DNA of 64,000 nt. It comes from Aurelia coerulea. Lineage: Eukaryota > Cnidaria > Scyphozoa > Semaeostomeae > Ulmaridae. A program made the translations under genes and the position numbers. This document shows positions 22,278 to 33,845 of the stretch, piece after piece. Position 1 is the first letter of the stretch. The number at the start of each line of letters is the position of its first letter. Location: NCBI GenBank assembly GCA_039566865.1, contig CM076943.1, positions 37,456,663 through 37,520,662 on the forward strand, read 5' to 3'. The notes beneath the pieces were generated by a model. That model was not told the origin of the DNA, searched no databases, and saw only the letters and a program-made list of their open reading frames with translations.

Positions 22278-25192
22278 CTATATCGTCTGCTTAAATAAGC
22301 TAACGGTGGATGCTTGCTTTGACTCAGCTGAGAGGCTATTCCATAACTGCGCCCCTCTGAAAGAAAAACATTTTTGACCGTTTGCTGTTTTTTTCAAAGG
22401 TAGCCTCAGGTCCGTGTTTGTATTGCGGAGGATACGGGAGGAGCATGCTGAGTTTCTTGTGAAAAGGCTACTCAAGTACTGCGGAGCCAACCCATTGAGG
22501 GATTTGAAGACCATTGTTCCAGAATCATTTTTAATGAGTTCCTGAATGGTCTTCCAACCCAGCCCTTCAATAAGTGGTCTGCCTGGGGTGTCGTAGCTGC
22601 TGTTTGTTACAATTCTTGCAGTGCGATTCTGAAGTTTTTGCAACTGATTAATTTCAGTTGAACCTGCACATCCCCAAACAGAGCAACAGTATCGAAAGTG
22701 GGGCTCCACAATACCCGTGTAGAGAGTTTTCAGCGATTCTCTTGGTAGGAATGATTTGGCATGCTTCAAAAAGCCTACTGCCCTGGAAACCTTGGCAGAG
22801 ACCGCCTTGATTTGTTCTTTCCAGTCCAAAGAGCAGTCAATTTGTACACCAAGGTATTTCGTTTTTTCAACAACTTGCAGTTCATTTTCACGAATTTTCA
22901 ATTTCAAGTCTTCATTCCGACTTTTGAGAGTGGCATGTTTCTGTTTGGTGCAAACAAGCATGGTATGAGTTTTTGCAACATTCAAAGAAAGTTTGTTGCC
23001 TTGGAGCCAAGTGTCTAGTTGCCTAAGGTCGTTGTTAATAGCCTCAGTCAGCTGAGTCAAATCATTGGACTGGTGGCATACACTGGTATCATCAGCAAAC
23101 ATGGACACTGTGGAATCTCGGACAGCTTGTGGGAGATCATTGATATAGATCAGGAAAAGTAAGGGACCAAGACATGAGCCTTGTGGCACACCAACTTCTA
23201 TATCCCCAAAGTCTGAGTCAACACCATTAACCCTACAGAACTGTTTACGGTTGGTAAGGTAGGATTTAAACCAAGAAAGTTCTCGGTGTTGGACACCATA
23301 GTGGGCAAGCTTTTTGCAGAGAATATCATGATCAACAGTATCAAATGCCTTTTTAAGGTCAATGAATACTAGTCCCACAAGCTTGCCGAGACCTAACCCA
23401 TTGTACCAATCATCAGTATTTTTAAGTAAACAAGTTACTGTGGACCGAAGGCGCAAAAAACCTGACTGGTCATTGGAAAATTGACTTTTTTTGTCCATAT
23501 GTTGGTACAACTGGTTGGTCACAAGTTTTTCAAAGAGCCTTGAGATGACTGGTAAGACTGATATTGGTCGATAGTTAGACTGATCAGTCTTTGCTCCATT
23601 TTTAAAAATTGGAGTTACTCTAGCTACCTTCCATGAGTCAGGAAACTGACTTGTTTCAATGGATGTATTGAACAGGAAAGCAAGCGAGTTTTCAATGAAA
23701 GGCAATGCAAGTTTCAAAAAGTAGCTAGAGATGTTGTCAGTCCCAAAACTCTTTGCTGTTTTGACCTTGGCAAATGCATCCCTGATTTCCTGAACCTCAA
23801 TAGTCCTGAAGTGAAATTCAGCCTTATCTGAGTTGACTTCGTAGTCACCTGAAAGGAGGGGATTTGAAACCGGGTCAATTTTGTCAGCAAGATCCTTGCC
23901 TACCGAGCAAAAAAAGGTGTTCATTTTATTAGAAATTTCTTTTTTGCAAACAGTCTCTGAATCAGACTCTTTAAGGCAGTCAATGTTACTTGACTTAGAC
24001 CTCTTGTTGAGAAGTTCATTTATTGTCTTCCATGATTCTTTCATGTTTCCTTCACAAGCAGATAACTTATTAGTGTAGTATTCCTTCTTAAACTGAACGT
24101 TCAGGGTATTAACCCTATTACGTACCTGCCTGTATGAGTCCATAAGGACTGGGGACTTTCTCTTGGTTGCAGCCTTTTTAAGCCTGTCTCTAGTCACCAT
24201 AAGGTTTCTAAGGTCCTTATCAATCCATGGGCAAAATTTCTCTGAGACACGCATTTCAGCTATTGGGGCATGTTTGTCTATAATCAGAGAGAGCAAGTTG
24301 GACCAATTGTTGACAAGAACATTTATATCATCTGTTTCATTGAGCATTTGCTCCCAACATATGCCAGAAACATCAGCCAGGAATGCTTCTTCATTGAAAT
24401 TTTTCATTTTGCGAGTTTTTATCACTTTGTGGCCTTTTTCTACTGCACCATTAAATTTTCTAACACAGTAAACCACTAAGTGATCACTCAAAGAAACTTC
24501 ATGCACGCCTGATTTGTAATGTTTCTGGCACATGTTGTAGCAATATGGTCAAGGATGGTGGAAGTGTTCAAAGTAACCCTTGTTGGCTCCTCAATGAGCT
24601 GTTTGAGGCTGAACAGCTCATAGAGATTACACATATGCCTGGAATCATTGTCTATGGGCTGGTCAGCTATCTTCTCTGTGAGATCACAATTTGTATCCCC
24701 AAGGAAGATTATTTCTTTGCCCTCTTTATCCAGAAAAGAGAGAACCTTTTCCAGCTTCTCAAAGGTGCCAACAGGACTACTTGGAGGTCTATACCAAGCA
24801 ACTACAAGAAATGGTTTACATTTTAGTGGTTCTATCTCAATACAAATAAGCTCAAGATCATCTACAGGGACATCGCCTCTGGGCTTAAATCTTACAGAGT
24901 CTCTAATGTATATGGATACACCACCCCCATTGCAAGTCCTATCAAGCCGTTTTTGTTGGTAACCTGAAATGTCGGTCAGTTCCTTTGCAATGGAACTGTC
25001 AAGCTTGGTCTCGTTTAGGGCAAGAATTTGGATCCCTAGGTTATTCAAAAGCAATTGAACCTCATCAAGGTGACTACGAAGACCATTGACATTAAGAGAT
25101 GCAATCACCATACCTTTTTTGAATCCAAGATGCTGATGAGACGCGGTATCCACCCCATGCAAATTAACAGTTTCAGGATTTTCAGCATCCAC
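22278..25192 (-). pseudogene. LINE 1 ORF2: APE endonuclease and reverse transcriptase, one frameshift
   Basis: The endonuclease frame (25192-24488) shows SLNVNGLRSH, LNETKLDSS, WYRPPSS, GDTNCD and LDHIATT. The frame then shifts near 24500-24530 by an apparent one-base loss, just before the SDH endonuclease motif (SLSDHLVVYC), which is in the next frame (24533-22278). The reverse transcriptase shows NYRPISVLP, KKAFDTVDHD, VPQGSCLGPLLF and the catalytic FADD. It ends with the fold typical of this group (FSFRGAQLWNSL). One frameshift is the only lesion I see, so the copy is young but inactive. Confidence 0.9.
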
Positions 25193-25217
25193 CCTAGCTA
25201 CTTTAGAATTGTCTTTA

Positions 25218-25760
25218 TTAAAGGCACTGTAACTTATTAACTAGATTTGATACAAAAATAGCATTACCTTTAGCATTCAAATGAAGACCCAACCTTCCAA
25301 GGTGGTCACGTACTATATTGTCATTATCCATAGTGTTAACTTCCAGGCCTTTAAGTTTCTTCTTCACAGCATTGAGTGTGTGATTGGCTTTCTTGTTGTC
25401 AGCTCTAAACATTGGCAATGAGATCACGACAGTGCAGTTTGGCAGTTCCTTTTCAATACTTTGTTTCAAATCTAAAAGATCATTGATGACAGTGCCTGCA
25501 TCATGGTTAACAGAATCGTTGGTTCCCACATGAAGGATAACATTGGTGGGCTTTTTCCTGAGTAAAGGCTTTAGGTAATCCTTCATATCAGCCGTAGTTG
25601 CACCAGGAAAATTTCTGACTTTGACATTCCGGCGTTTGCTGAGCTTTCTTTCATCAATTCCATTTAAGATGCTATCCCCAGCAATGAGGGTGCATCCATG
25701 GTTCCATGCATGAGCTTGTACTGTGGTATCCGCTGGGGAGGGATCGGATTTTGGAGCCAA
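25218..25760 (-). CDS. LINE 1 ORF1 fragment with SGNH/GDSL esterase domain
   Basis: The 180-aa frame contains the block I motif IAGDSILNG, the central HVGTNDS motif and a C-terminal LGLHLNAKGN. These match the Ser, Gly-Asn and His elements of SGNH hydrolases found in ORF1p of CR1-type LINEs; the Asp usually three residues before the His is replaced. The likely role is lipid or membrane association, or RNP assembly, in transposition. The true N-terminus (compare the coiled coil and low-complexity region at 58915-59690) is missing, so the apparent ATG is internal. Confidence 0.8.
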   Translation of the reverse strand: MAPKSDPSPADTTVQAHAWNHGCTLIAGDSILNGIDERKLSKRRNVKVRNFPGATTADMKDYLKPLLRKKPTNVILHVGTNDSVNHDAGTVINDLLDLKQSIEKELPNCTVVISLPMFRADNKKANHTLNAVKKKLKGLEVNTMDNDNIVRDHLGRLGLHLNAKGNAIFVSNLVNKLQCL

Positions 25761-26816
25761 ATTTTTGTTATTTTCACCTGACCTAGTTATTAATTGCTCT
25801 TCATTGGCATAACAATCTCCATAACAATCTTCATGTTCAATACCTATGACCTCGTAAACATTTCAAAACGATGTTTTTAAGCCTTTCCAATGTTTACACA
25901 TTGCTCAAGTACCTTACGAGTAATATGATACAGGAAACGAGTGAAGGTAAAGTAAAAATATGTCAAGGATGTCCTTTATCAAAGTAAATAATTTCTTAAC
26001 TTACATTCTCCCAGTACTGGAGTTTCTTAATTTTTTGGCGATCTGAGAGTTGAGTTTCTTATAGGCAGTTTCTTATAAAAAAATACGTGTAGTGTGAACG
26101 TAGTTTCTCCTTGCGCGTCGAAAGCTCGCTGCGTCCTGTCTATACTACCAATTACCTAAAAATACGTAAATATCCCCAACAAGGCAGTTTAAAGTCGATA
26201 AAACATCCGTGTTGTGACCTTTAGTTTACAAGTTCACTTTACCCCTTTTTACGGGGTAAAGTGAACTACCCGGCCGCCTGCCAAAAACACGCTGATGCAT
26301 GGAAACTTCAACCGTTTAAAATTAAAAACATGCATCAATATTTTAGCAAAGGCCATAATGTCACTTTGGCGCAAACATATTTGATGTTTTTATCATAACA
26401 AAAGTTTTTTTGGTTCTACGAAAACCTCCAAAATAGTTCACTTCACCCCGTCTTACCCTAATTACAATTAATCGATACAATTAATCGATTTCTAAGTCCC
26501 AAATCATCATGTAAAAGTTTTCTCTTTGTCCATTTATGTCAATTCTTTAGAAAATTTGATTGAGGTATTTTGATCGTTTTCCGTGTTTTCAAAAACGAAA
26601 ATTTTTAAGAAACTCGCTTCTAGCCGTAAAAATTTAAAACAAAAAATTTGCAAGAAATCCCAGAATCTAAGTCAGACCTATTGCTATAGATTAAGTCATG
26701 AATTTTCAAATTGGTCCAGTGTACCATTTATTGTTGCCTGCCAAACGTGCATAGTTTATTTTGGCGCACCCGGTATATGTGATATTTCTAGCGAACGATG
26801 GACCAGATGCGAGCTC

Positions 26817-26830
26817 TGTGCGTGTGTGTG

Positions 26831-26862
<32 letters not shown>

Positions 26863-26877
26863 TGCGTGTGTGTGTGT
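26817..26877 (+). repeat. (GT)n/(GTGC)n microsatellite
   Basis: An alternating GT run, then GCGT units. It abuts the 3' end of the following minus-strand LINE, so it may have grown from the LINE tail. Confidence 0.95.
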
Positions 26878-27039
26878 AGCTTTATTTTGATTCGATTATT
26901 TACAGGTAGCTATTATTTACAGGTAGCTAACAATATATATACACTATTTAATAATATATACAAGTTAACTAATCTAAATCGAATTTACATAACTAATAAT
27001 AAAAAACAAATTTTTTTCTTACCTATACAACTAAACTCT

Positions 27040-29923
27040 AAACTGGTTGGCACTTGCAAGAAATCCCAGAATACATTTGCAATTCGGACCATCCCATTGT
27101 TTTATTAAAACCTTAAAACTTTTCAAATTTTCTGCTGATTTTATTTCGTTTGGTAAGCCATTCCAAATCTGTGGCCCGATAGACTTCAGACTTTTAGACC
27201 CAAATGTTGTTGATTAGGCCTGACATGGGCTAAATTATTTGGATTTCTTAACGAATAATTTGAAGAGCGTAATTCAAAAATTCTCTTCATAAATGGCGGA
27301 TTCAAATGATTCAGAGTTTTGAATATTTCAATGCAGAGGAGTCTTTGGCGAGCAACCTGCGTTGTGCATTTACTCGATTTCGAAAGCAAATCATTATATG
27401 AACTTGTATGATCGTTATAGAGAAACCTTAGGGCACGTTCTTGTACAAGGGGCAATAATCGAAATTTGAATATACTAAACTCTGAACAAGGACCTTTTTC
27501 TCCTTAAAGTCAATGAACGTCTTTAATCTTTTAAGAACATTCAATTGTGTTGCAGCTTTTTTGCAAAGATTGGAAATATGCTGGTCGAAATCCAGTTTAT
27601 AATCCAAAGTGACTCCCAAAAGTTTGACAGTCTCCTCAGATTTGATTACATTTCCGTTAATGTTAATTTGCTCTCCACTAGTATTCGCTTGATTTTTTCT
27701 GAGCAATAAAGCATGGAATTTTTCAGGGTTGGCAATCATTTCATTTTGCTCTAGCCAGGATAAAGCAATTCCTGTTTCTTTTTCCAAAATATTCACAAGA
27801 TCGGGCATGCTTTTCGAAAAATAAGTAAGCGTATTGTCGTCGGCATAATTGTAGAGAGTTGCCGCTTTATGAAAAGAAATAAATCATTCATATAAAAATT
27901 AAAAAGGATTGGGCCCAGGACTGATCCTTGGGGTACACCAGATATCACCTCTTGAAAAGAACTCTACGTATTATTTATCCTTACGCTTTGTTTCCGTCGT
28001 TTGAGATAAGAGTAGGTGAGGACAAGCGCGTCTTCTTTGAATCCATATGCATGTAATTTTGCAATAAGCAAATCATGTGGAATGCAGTCAAAGGCTTTTG
28101 AAAGATCCATTAGGATAGCACCCACAAGATAGTCGTTGTCGAGGTTAGACCTCCAATCTTCTATCAGACGTATCGCAATGAAAACAGAAAGCGTGTTGTC
28201 TAGATGTTGAATCAATTGTTGTTTTAGGACTTTTTCGTATATCTTTGAAAAGGTATTAAGAACACTAACTGGGCGGAAATTGCTTTCTACTTTACGATTT
28301 GGCTCCCCCTTATCTAAAGGACAGACCGCCGCCTTTTTGCATCATCTGGGAAACTAGAGTTGCGAATGCTATAGTTTATTACCATGGTTATAGTGCGACT
28401 GTGAGTTCGTTAGAAGCAAGAGATACAAGCTTCGGGGGTATTTGATCCTCACCAGTAGATTTTCTTCAGGGATTTTAATAATTTCATAACCTCTTCATTG
28501 CTTATTTCATGAAAAGTGAAGGTGTTTAACAATTGTTCTGGGTTTTGAATGATAGCTAGGACGCTGGGGTGGTTCTTATATTTGTCGAGAATTAATCGAA
28601 CAATTTGGCGGTCATCAGTGATTCCTGTATCTTTAGCAAGGCTATTAGGCTTCTTGCCGCTAGATTTCTCTACTATATTTACATAATGATCATTGAAAAT
28701 CTCTGTCAATTCCTGGTCATCTGTTATAACGGTATCATTTTTCACAAGAGAAATATCGCTACTCATAAGTCCCCCTTTATTTGAAAGAAAGGGTTTAACA
28801 AGATCCCAAAATTCTTTATTAGACATTGTACCATTACTTGTCGCCTTTTTAAAATGTTTTTTCATAGCTTTCTTCCTTAGAGAAACACATTTGTAACGCT
28901 GCTTCTTGAAATTACTTCTATTTTCTGTGGTAGGGTTTTTATTAAGTCTTTTTTTAGCCTTGATCTAGTATATATTGCCTTTTGTAATTGTTGATTCATG
29001 AAAGGGGCAGTATTTCCTCTCTGAACCTTAGTTTTCAAAGGAGCATGTTTATCTACTATTTTTCGGAAAGCTGATGAGAGATTTCTATAGGACAAATTCG
29101 CATCGTTCACATCCGCTTCAAAGTTCGTATTTTTTACATCTTGCAAACAATTTTCAGAGTCAAACTTCTTGTAGCTGCGGTATTTAACAATCTTTGGTTT
29201 TAGGCGAGGTATATGTATTTTCACCAAAGTTAAGACAAGACCATGAAAGTCACTCAAACCAGTTTCAAAAACAGAGGTATTTTGAAAACATCTGGGTTTA
29301 TTCGTTAGTATAACGTCAATTGACGAACTATGATCTTTTGCGAAACATGTTTTATCCTTCATTAAATTTGACAATCCAAAAACATCACAGAAGGAAATTA
29401 TCTTTGTATATCCGGGATGCTGAATATCATGAGTGTCAATATTTATATCACCCATAATCAGTACTTTGTCGTATTTGTCCAAAGCAGAGTTCAAGGAAAG
29501 AGATTGCTCTCTAAAAAATAGCTCTAGGTTGGCAGCATCTGGAGGTAGATAGATGCTAAAAATAATCCACTTCTTTTTACAAACTGTCATTTCAGAGCAT
29601 ATGGTTTCGAGAGAAAGGCTTTCAAAAGTAGGGACTCTATTGCTAATATCCCCTTTCCTAACAAATTGCATGATCCCCCCACCAAATTCATTCCTATCAC
29701 GTCGAATTGGTTTTTGATAGTTGTTAATTAGAAAAGTTTCTGTTTTGAAATCTGAGTTTAGTTTTGTTTCCTCTATGACCAAAATATCAGGCAAGCACCT
29801 TTCCATGATCAATCTCAGATCAATTATTTTGTTTCGAAGACTATTTATGTTTAAATATCCAATGAAAGGGTTGTTTGAATTGTTTGTTCTCAGCTCGAAA
29901 ATTTCCCCAATGTCAAGTCTCAT
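27040..29923 (-). pseudogene. LINE 2 ORF2: endonuclease and reverse transcriptase, multiply frameshifted
   Basis: The endonuclease piece (29923-28877) has GYLNINSLRNK, IEETKLN, GDINIDTHD, IDVILTN and GLSDFHGLV. The linker piece is 28865-28449. RT pieces carry LSKAFDCIPHDLL (28215-27964), then, in shifted frames over 27960-27810, GVPQGSVLGP and YADDNTL (the catalytic site), then 27808-27428 and 27455-27186. The last coding stretch continues in another frame to about 27040 (IWNGLPNEIK, then a Cys-containing end). The catalytic Asp pair is still readable, but the gene cannot be translated through. Confidence 0.85.
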
Positions 29924-30232
29924 TTTCGATACTTGCCAATGACGAGCAGCTAACAGATTTAGCCGAAGTCTCTAATAATGGATTCTCCAAAACTGAATTT
30001 CCTAATGACCCAGTTAACCCATTACTTGAATAGTCTGGTGATGGTCATTCATAATCTAAATAAGATCAAAAATTTCTGTCATAATGTTTGTCCCTTGAAA
30101 GTTCAAATGAAGGCCTCAATTATCTAAATGTTTACTAAGAATGTTGTTATGAATAACGAAATCTACTGGTAACTCATCTAAATACCTCTCAAGTAAAATG
30201 TTCACCTTTGTTCTCTTTGCATCCAGTTCTTG

Positions 30233-30530
30233 TTATTCCGTTCTCATGATTAAACTGGATACAGCAACATGCTGCGTGCCTTTCTTTGCCTCCATTGCCA
30301 AATCCACGATCTTATTTGCGACACTTTCAGAGCTTTCGTTTCGCAAGTTATTTGTTCCACAATGTATAATGACCCCATCTGGGTTGGGCATGATTTCAGG
30401 GTCCAAATAAAATTTCATCTTCTCAACTGTTGCTCCTGGGAAGGATTTTACAAGGACATGGTAATCGCTGGCTTCTTCGTTGATTTCTTTTCCCTTAATC
30501 TTTTTGGTCATCGAGCTGTGAAAGCAAGAC
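30233..30530 (-). pseudogene. LINE 2 ORF1 remnant (SGNH esterase domain)
   Basis: The frame includes VKSFPGATVEKMKFYL and IIHCGTNNLRNES, the central block of the ORF1 esterase. The GDS block and the N-terminus are missing upstream of about 30530, and the frame stops before the final His block. Confidence 0.75.
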
Positions 30531-30536
30531 GAAAGG

Positions 30537-30720
30537 TTTTTTTATATTCATCTAAGATACTACGATACATGTTACATCTACATCCTACTATACTTTCAAA
30601 TTTCTATACGATTGTACAACACCACTGGGACTATACCACAGGTAGAAAAAGACAATGACTATCCCCATGGCCATTAACATAAAGACATGCAAATAGATCA
30701 AAATTAAGTAAACAACTACA
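30537..30720 (-). repeat. Dispersed repeat, copy 1 (possible retroelement 3' end)
   Basis: This segment matches 33395-33600 in the same orientation; shared blocks are AAAGACAATGACTA, CCATGGCCA and ACATAAAGA. On the minus strand both read into TATATGAATAAAAA-like ends, suggesting a retroelement 3' terminus. I cannot name the family. Confidence 0.55.
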
Positions 30721-30746
30721 AAAAGCTACAAATGCGATTAATTATT

Positions 30747-31042
30747 GAAGGTGAAGGTGAAGGTGAAGGTGAAGGTGAAGGTGAAGGTGAAGGTGAAGGT
30801 GAAGGTGAAGGTGAAGGTGAAGATGAAGGTGAAGATGAAGATGAAGGTGAAGGTGAAGGTGAAGGTGAAGTTGCGTTTTTGAGCGCCAAACGCTGGGATC
30901 GCAGAAATAGAGCAGACCTAATCGAGTCCGCGACCCCTTGTCATGACGCTCAAGTGGTGGGGTCCTACCGGGTATCGAACCCACTCCGCCTGACTGTTCT
31001 GGCTGCAAAGTCAGAGGATTACACCACTGCGCCACAACACCT
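30747..31042 (-). mobile_element. tRNA-derived SINE with (CTTCAC)n tail
   Basis: On the minus strand, the head (31042 to about 30950) has an A box TGGCGCAGTGG (31034-31024) and a perfect B box GGTTCGATACC (30981-30971), 42 bp apart, as in RNA polymerase III tRNA promoters. A ~80-bp body follows, then a tail of about twenty CTTCAC units (30870-30747). The ORF that reads Gly-Glu repeats over the tail is only the microsatellite. Confidence 0.75.
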
Positions 31043-31045
31043 ATT

Positions 31046-31364
31046 CTTATTAAAACTGAGATCTGTTTTACATTGGATGTCAGGCCAGCATAGGCGCATA
31101 ATGCCGAATAACATAATGCCGAATAACAGGAACCCCGGACGAGAGAACAACAGCGAAAGCAGTTGCTACCCCCACTGACCCCCTCCAGAGTCCCCACCGC
31201 TTAACACACTGCGCATATGCTTTCAGGTCAGGGTTTCTTATTCTGATTCCCAGTATAATTGATCTGAGAGACTTTCGACCTTGTGTGGATGAACTTTCAT
31301 TGACACGTTTAGACCCGGGGGAAAAGTACATAGTGGCTGTGTGGCTTAAACTGAAAGTTTGAAA
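31046..31364. other. Unassigned stretch between SINE and LINE fragment
   Basis: It holds the direct repeat CATAATGCCGAATAA (about 31098-31127). I see no coding evidence. Confidence 0.4.
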
Positions 31365-31775
31365 TCATCCAAACCGACCTATCTTGTGGATGAACTTTAG
31401 AGTTTGTTCGAAAATATTTTTATTTACGTCATTAGAGAATTCTTTATTACCATACAATAAGTATTGTACCAGACCAGAACATTGTTCGGAAGGGTGTTGG
31501 GATTTGGACAAATGGTCGTAACAATTCCGAAACTCTAGCGAGAAGATGTCGTCGTTGAATGTCGAATGAAGGGCAGAGCAACAAGAAGTTTTCCGTATCT
31601 TCAGTGCCATCATTCGTTGGGCACATTGGGTTCACTGTATCCCTAGAAGTGTGCTTGAATTTGTGAAAGTTCAATTTACTGAGACCGACCCTTATTTGTA
31701 AAAGATAACATAAGCCTAATGGCTCATGAATGCCGCAGATAGACTTTGCAGGGGGGCGAATTATTTACAGATGAA
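31365..31775 (-). pseudogene. 5'-truncated relative of the 2A LINE (C-terminal domain)
   Basis: The minus strand encodes MNFHKFKHTSRDTVNPMC and DTENFLLLCPSFDIQRR, then, after a frameshift, NKNIFEQTLKFIHKIGRF. This is the end of the protein encoded at 16606-20139, including its Cys/His cluster. Upstream similarity fades at about 31775, matching 5' truncation. It lies just upstream of the phosphatase exon at 31900. Confidence 0.85.
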
Positions 31776-31899
31776 ATGTGGCTATTCATAGACAATTTTT
31801 TCTACATGAGGTTGGCCCCTTTTGAGTATCCGCCACGATATTTATTCTGCGCCTGTTGTAAAATTATCGTTTTATTGAAATTCATTCCTTGCTAATTAG

Positions 31900-31997
31900 G
31901 TGTTGGTAACGGCGATGGTAGTGATCTGAAAATGGAAGTGATTGTCAATAGCAGAGTTATCTACACATTGGTTTTTAATGCACCGTTGGATGCAGAG
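31900..31997 (+). CDS. TPTE: Voltage-sensing phosphatase (TPTE/VSP-like), C2-domain exon 1 of 4 seen
   Basis: Acceptor GCTAATTAG precedes 31900 and donor GTATGC follows 31997. The exon starts with two bases of a split codon and then reads VGNGDGSDLKMEVIV to LVFNAPLDAE. This is the early beta-strand region of a PTEN-type C2 domain. The next exon begins in phase 0, as this one ends. The voltage-sensor and phosphatase exons must lie upstream. I find none between 26776 and 31899, and the neighbouring sequence is transposons, so they are probably outside the window or in sequence I could not read. Confidence comes from the agreement of four exons, not this one alone. Confidence 0.75.
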
Positions 31998-33394
31998 GTA
32001 TGCAGTATTCATTACATCACTTCTTGATAATAGCTAAGCAAACGATGAGCTAAAAAATGCCCTTACACAATGTGCATATTAGTTGACCTGCAAACACAAC
32101 GTTCGAGCTTAATAAGCCGTGAAACGTATAAAACTGTAATATGGAAGAATACATATCAACAGCTGCAAAAGAGCTAAGCAAGTTAACCTGTATGTATGAA
32201 AGGCACTAATTCTCCTTTTCGCATTGTTTGTATCAGAAAAAACGGGCTACTTTGAATTACCTGCGTGGTGGTGACTTGCATGTTGCAAATTTTTCAATAT
32301 TGATTTTCGTAATCCATAAGCCCTAACTTGGAGTTAGATACATTACTTTTACCTATATTTATCAGTGAAATAGATTTGTTGCTCAAAGTTACCCATCTTT
32401 GCTGAATGGTCGATGACAGACGATCTTGATTTGCTGATACATCTCAACCCTCTTCAATTTCCAGAAAGCTACCCAAGTTTGGAACTAAAAAATCCCTTGG
32501 TACAACGTATTGAGTTGCCATTTAGGACCCAATAAAATGAGCCTAAATTTGGCACGGTGGAAGATAATACTACCGGGTGACTAATAAATGCCTGGCGTTG
32601 AAGAAGGCCACTACTTCTTGCTCCCTGAAAATGTAGCCAACATGTTCAATTGATTTTAGAAGTTTCCCTGATTGAAATTTGTCACTCCGTTCGGCTTTTA
32701 CAAAGAGTTTTGCAGAGAAAAACCCTTCGAAAAACCTAGAGAAAATATGCAAAAATTACAAGCAAATTTCCCAGATATTTTTACCTTACAGTAATGACTT
32801 GAATACGCTTTAGCACTTGCTGCTAACTTATACTGGGGGATTCAATTTTCCCAAGAGGACAAAGTACATCAATGCATGCAAGTGTCATCATTTTTAGAAA
32901 ACGCAAAGGTAATCTTGCACGTCGTTTTCGCATGTTATCGAAAAGGGTCTTCTTAGAGAAAATCTCCCATATCAACGGGAAGGAATGGCCGATTAAAGCC
33001 GTGCAAATTTGTGAACCTAATTGAATTTATCAGCAATAAAACATGACCGTTTTCAATATTGTTGCTTTGATGTTTTGGGAGCAGCGTTTTTTCAAGCGCC
33101 GGGCGTTTTTTTCTCACCCGTTACATCTAAGTCCAAAATGTGTCTGTTTTTTTTTTAATATCCACTTGGGTGAAATTTAGATGGAATCAAGGCTCAATAA
33201 GGGATAAAAATGTAAATTCAATAATTAGAAAAATCTGATGTGTAGAAAAGACATTATATCGAGATTCTGGGACACTTTTCCGTCAGCAAAGATATGACCT
33301 TTCATGTAAACCTATTTCATATTTCTGTGTTCTTGCAGGGAATCCTAAATAACACATGAAGGTGGTGTACTCTGAAATCATTTTTTGTTTTTTG

Positions 33395-33600
33395 TTTGGT
33401 TTTTATTCATATAAGATATTTCAATACATTCTACCATACTTTTCTAATTGCTATACAACAATACGTGGACGATACCATGAGGGGCAAAAGACAATGACTA
33501 CCCCATGGCCAATACATAAAGATGCACAACGTTGAACAAAAATACAAAGGAAATTAACTAAACTAAGATAACTAATTAGCTACGAATATACAATGAAACT
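33395..33600 (-). repeat. Dispersed repeat, copy 2
   Basis: Same family and orientation as 30537-30720. It lies in the intron between phosphatase exons. Confidence 0.55.
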
Positions 33601-33845
33601 GAAAAAAGTAAGTACTTAAGTATGGGAGTTTGCAGCAATGGAGCATTTAAAAGCGTTATGGCGCATGCATGAATTTTTTTACTTGTTTGATAATTGAATG
33701 CTTTGTTTGATAATTGATTTACTTGGAATTTCAATCAATTGGATATATGCATAAAGATGTTTTTGAAACATTTCACTTCAAATTGTGTATGTGTTTGCGA
33801 CTATCCTTTGGCGGTACGATCCTCCTGAGAGAAAACCAAAACAAT

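Larger units (their letters stand above)
22065..25787 (-). mobile_element. CR1/L2-type LINE, 5'-truncated (LINE 1)
   Basis: The minus-strand order is: ORF1 fragment with SGNH esterase fold (25760-25218), ORF2 endonuclease (25192-24488), ORF2 reverse transcriptase (24533-22278), then a short 3' UTR ending in the microsatellite-like tail CAAATCAAATCAAATT at about 22065-22080. It is inserted into repeat D. The 5' end lacks the N-terminal half of ORF1, as expected from incomplete target-primed reverse transcription. Confidence 0.87.
21970..26093 (-). repeat. Repeat D (antisense copy), split by a LINE
   Basis: The left part (about 21970-22064) and right part (about 25790-26093) together match, in reverse, the D copy at 55733-56215. 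The ends ACACGTATTTTTTTCATAAG and CTTATAAAAAAATACGTGT are inverted repeats. The LINE at about 22065-25787 sits between. This places the D copy in the 3' region of the pogo element. Confidence 0.7.
13292..26458 (+). mobile_element. Pogo/Tigger DNA transposon with nested insertions
   Basis: The terminal inverted repeats are GGGTAAGACGGGGTAAAGTG at the left and CACTTCACCCCGTCTTACCC at the right, flanked by the TA duplication (13290-13291, 26459-26460). The motif GTAAAGTGAACTAC recurs near both ends (about 13310, 13319, 13709, 26227, 26255), resembling repeated subterminal transposase-binding sites. The transposase gene runs left to right in two separated pieces (14151-15330 and 21105-21750). The 13.2 kb length comes from two large insertions: 15331-21093, and the LINE inside repeat D (about 22065-25787). 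Confidence 0.9.
13235..26773. mobile_element. Family E mariner-like MITE (copy 1), split by a pogo element
   Basis: The ends are CCGGGTGCGCCAAAATAAAC and its exact reverse complement, flanked by TA on both sides (13233-13234, 26774-26775). Only about 370 bp belong to the MITE: 13235-13289 on the left and 26461-26773 on the right. The rest is the pogo element inserted at a TA. A second family E copy at 37972-38838 shows the uninterrupted sequence at the pogo insertion point (ATGACTTAATC). TA duplication and short inverted ends fit Tc1/mariner. Confidence 0.85.
26880..30530 (-). mobile_element. CR1-type LINE, decayed (LINE 2)
   Basis: On the minus strand, an ORF1 esterase remnant (30511-30233), an endonuclease (29923-28877) and reverse-transcriptase pieces (28865-27040) run in the expected order. 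The 3' UTR ends near 26880 (AATAAAGC just before the CA run). Frameshifts and stops split the ORFs into at least six pieces, so this copy is older than the LINEs at 22065 and 58630. Confidence 0.85.

Noticed and set aside
26583..27108. ORFs rich in Cys-Val-Arg over the GT run
   Set aside because: They are microsatellite translations overlapping the family E arm and the LINE 3' end.
30732..31178. 148-aa ORF rich in Gly-Glu
   Set aside because: It is the translation of the GAAGGT microsatellite tail of a SINE.
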